Of a stretch of DNA of 64,000 nt, positions 63,117 through 64,000 are shown piece by piece. Under the pieces are notes generated by a model. That model saw only the letters and a program-made list of their open reading frames with translations, did not search any database and was not told the origin of the DNA. The stretch is taken from positions 23,158,545-23,222,544 of the forward strand of contig NC_030386.2 of assembly GCF_001625215.2 (NCBI RefSeq), read 5' to 3'. Position 1 is the stretch's first letter. Each line of letters opens with the position of its first letter. Made by a program: the position numbers and the translations under genes. The DNA is from Daucus carota subsp. sativus (lineage: Eukaryota; Streptophyta; Magnoliopsida; Apiales; Apiaceae).

Positions 63117-63825
63117 ATGGAGTATAACAGTGGATATATCGACGGAGGATATGGAGCTTTCACATTCAAGGTACTTGTAATTGTTCTTTGGTTAAATGTA
63201 TGTGATGCTTGAGTCCCAAAGATCAGCATGTCTTTTAGTGAAAATGATTTTGCTATACTTTCACTAAATTATGAAAGTGATTTTGCTATACTTCCATTAA
63301 ATTCCTACGGCTGAATGCAAGTTGTCTAAAGGTTAAATCTTCGTGAAATTGCACAGGACTTATATTTATTTAAGCTAATTGCAGTTATTTACTCATAGAC
63401 CATAGTAATTGATAAGTAATTTACCAATATGAGATTTAAGCCTTGGAGCACACCGTATAATTAGCTATGCAAACGAATCAGTTTTATTAATTCCCTATGT
63501 TCACTTGCTAGCCCATATGATTGCCCTTTGTTTACTTTCCATCACATTATATTTTGTTACAGATTAATCCAAATAGAACATTTGAACTCCTATGTGACCC
63601 AAATGTTGATTTCAGTAGATGGTGATTAATACCGACTACAGCATGCAGAATGTTCTATTTTTCACATTATTGTCTTTATTTTGTAGTTGATTTCCTGATA
63701 ATTAATTACTTTTCCTACTTGTTGCTGTGTGCAGAATCCACTGTCAGAGTACGAGAACGAAGATGTACACTATGCTGCTAATTATACTATCCCAGAAGCA
63801 AACAGTCCAGAAATGAATTCTGAGG
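63117..63825 (+). CDS. Start of an unrecognised gene (runs past window end)
   Basis: Two likely exons. The first has ATG at 63117 and ends 63170 (MEYNSGYIDGGYGAFTFK, then GT donor). The second is 63735-63825, starting NPLSEYENEDVHYAANYT and ending in phase 1 before GTGAGC. The acceptor TGTGTGCAG and donors are good and the reading frame is continuous. The peptide is acidic and rich in Tyr/Asn/Glu. I do not recognise the family. The rest lies beyond 64000. Confidence 0.5.
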
Positions 63826-64000
63826 GTGAGCAACTTATTGTTCGAACTGTAAGCTGAAATGTTTACTAATATGCAAGTAGGTCTTGATATTATTGTTTCT
63901 TGTTATATGTAACTTTAAACTTTCTTGGTGTGTCAAACATGTCATGTATCTTGAATCATGAACTTCCAGAATTTTTACCTCTAATATTGTAATGTTGACC

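Noticed and set aside
1-64000. CRISPR arrays, bacterial operons or phage systems
   Set aside because: The window is spliced plant DNA; the regular repeats seen are microsatellites and MITE-internal repeats.

Overview
This is plant nuclear DNA. The genes are split by many GT-AG introns, intergenic DNA is AT-rich, and the window is dense with Stowaway, Tourist and hAT-like MITEs and Helitrons. The gene set (type I metacaspases, OM64/Toc64, TOM1-like, UBP3-like, plant GH10 xylanase, alternative oxidase) points to a eudicot. An asterid, perhaps Apiaceae, is my guess from the AOX type and the MITE families; this is low-confidence inference. All exon models below were joined by hand from splice sites and conserved protein motifs, and each complete model is in frame from start to stop.

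Layout. 1-4.5 kb: two tandem type I metacaspase genes, same strand. 5.5-17.8 kb (minus): a 13-exon OM64/Toc64 gene with several transposon relics in its introns. 18.1-20.5 kb: a decayed Mutator-like element with ~82-bp terminal repeats, abutting the OM64 promoter. 21.3-27.3 kb: two Helitrons and their passengers. 27.8-33.1 kb: an 11-exon TOM1/THH1-family gene. 34.6-41.8 kb: a third Helitron that has captured pieces of at least four unrelated host genes (PI-PLC, ALG1, fimbrin, pectinesterase), all in the same direction. 43.0-48.5 kb: a UBP3-like deubiquitinase. 50.5-53.1 kb: a CBM22-GH10 xylanase with a GC-AG intron. 53.1-55.4 kb: an hAT MITE and several Stowaways, one nested. 55.8-61.1 kb: a four-exon alternative oxidase. 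62.3 kb: tRNA-Gly(GCC). 63.1 kb to the end: the start of an unrecognised gene.

The host genes are ordinary, unrelated housekeeping or stress genes and I see no pathway joining them. The most notable structure is the 34594-41812 Helitron, a composite that transduplicated exons and introns of four genes. Its ALG1, fimbrin and pectinesterase pieces are already broken, while the PI-PLC piece keeps clean exons. The second is the family of three Helitrons within 21 kb that share the same 3' hairpin and CTAG end.
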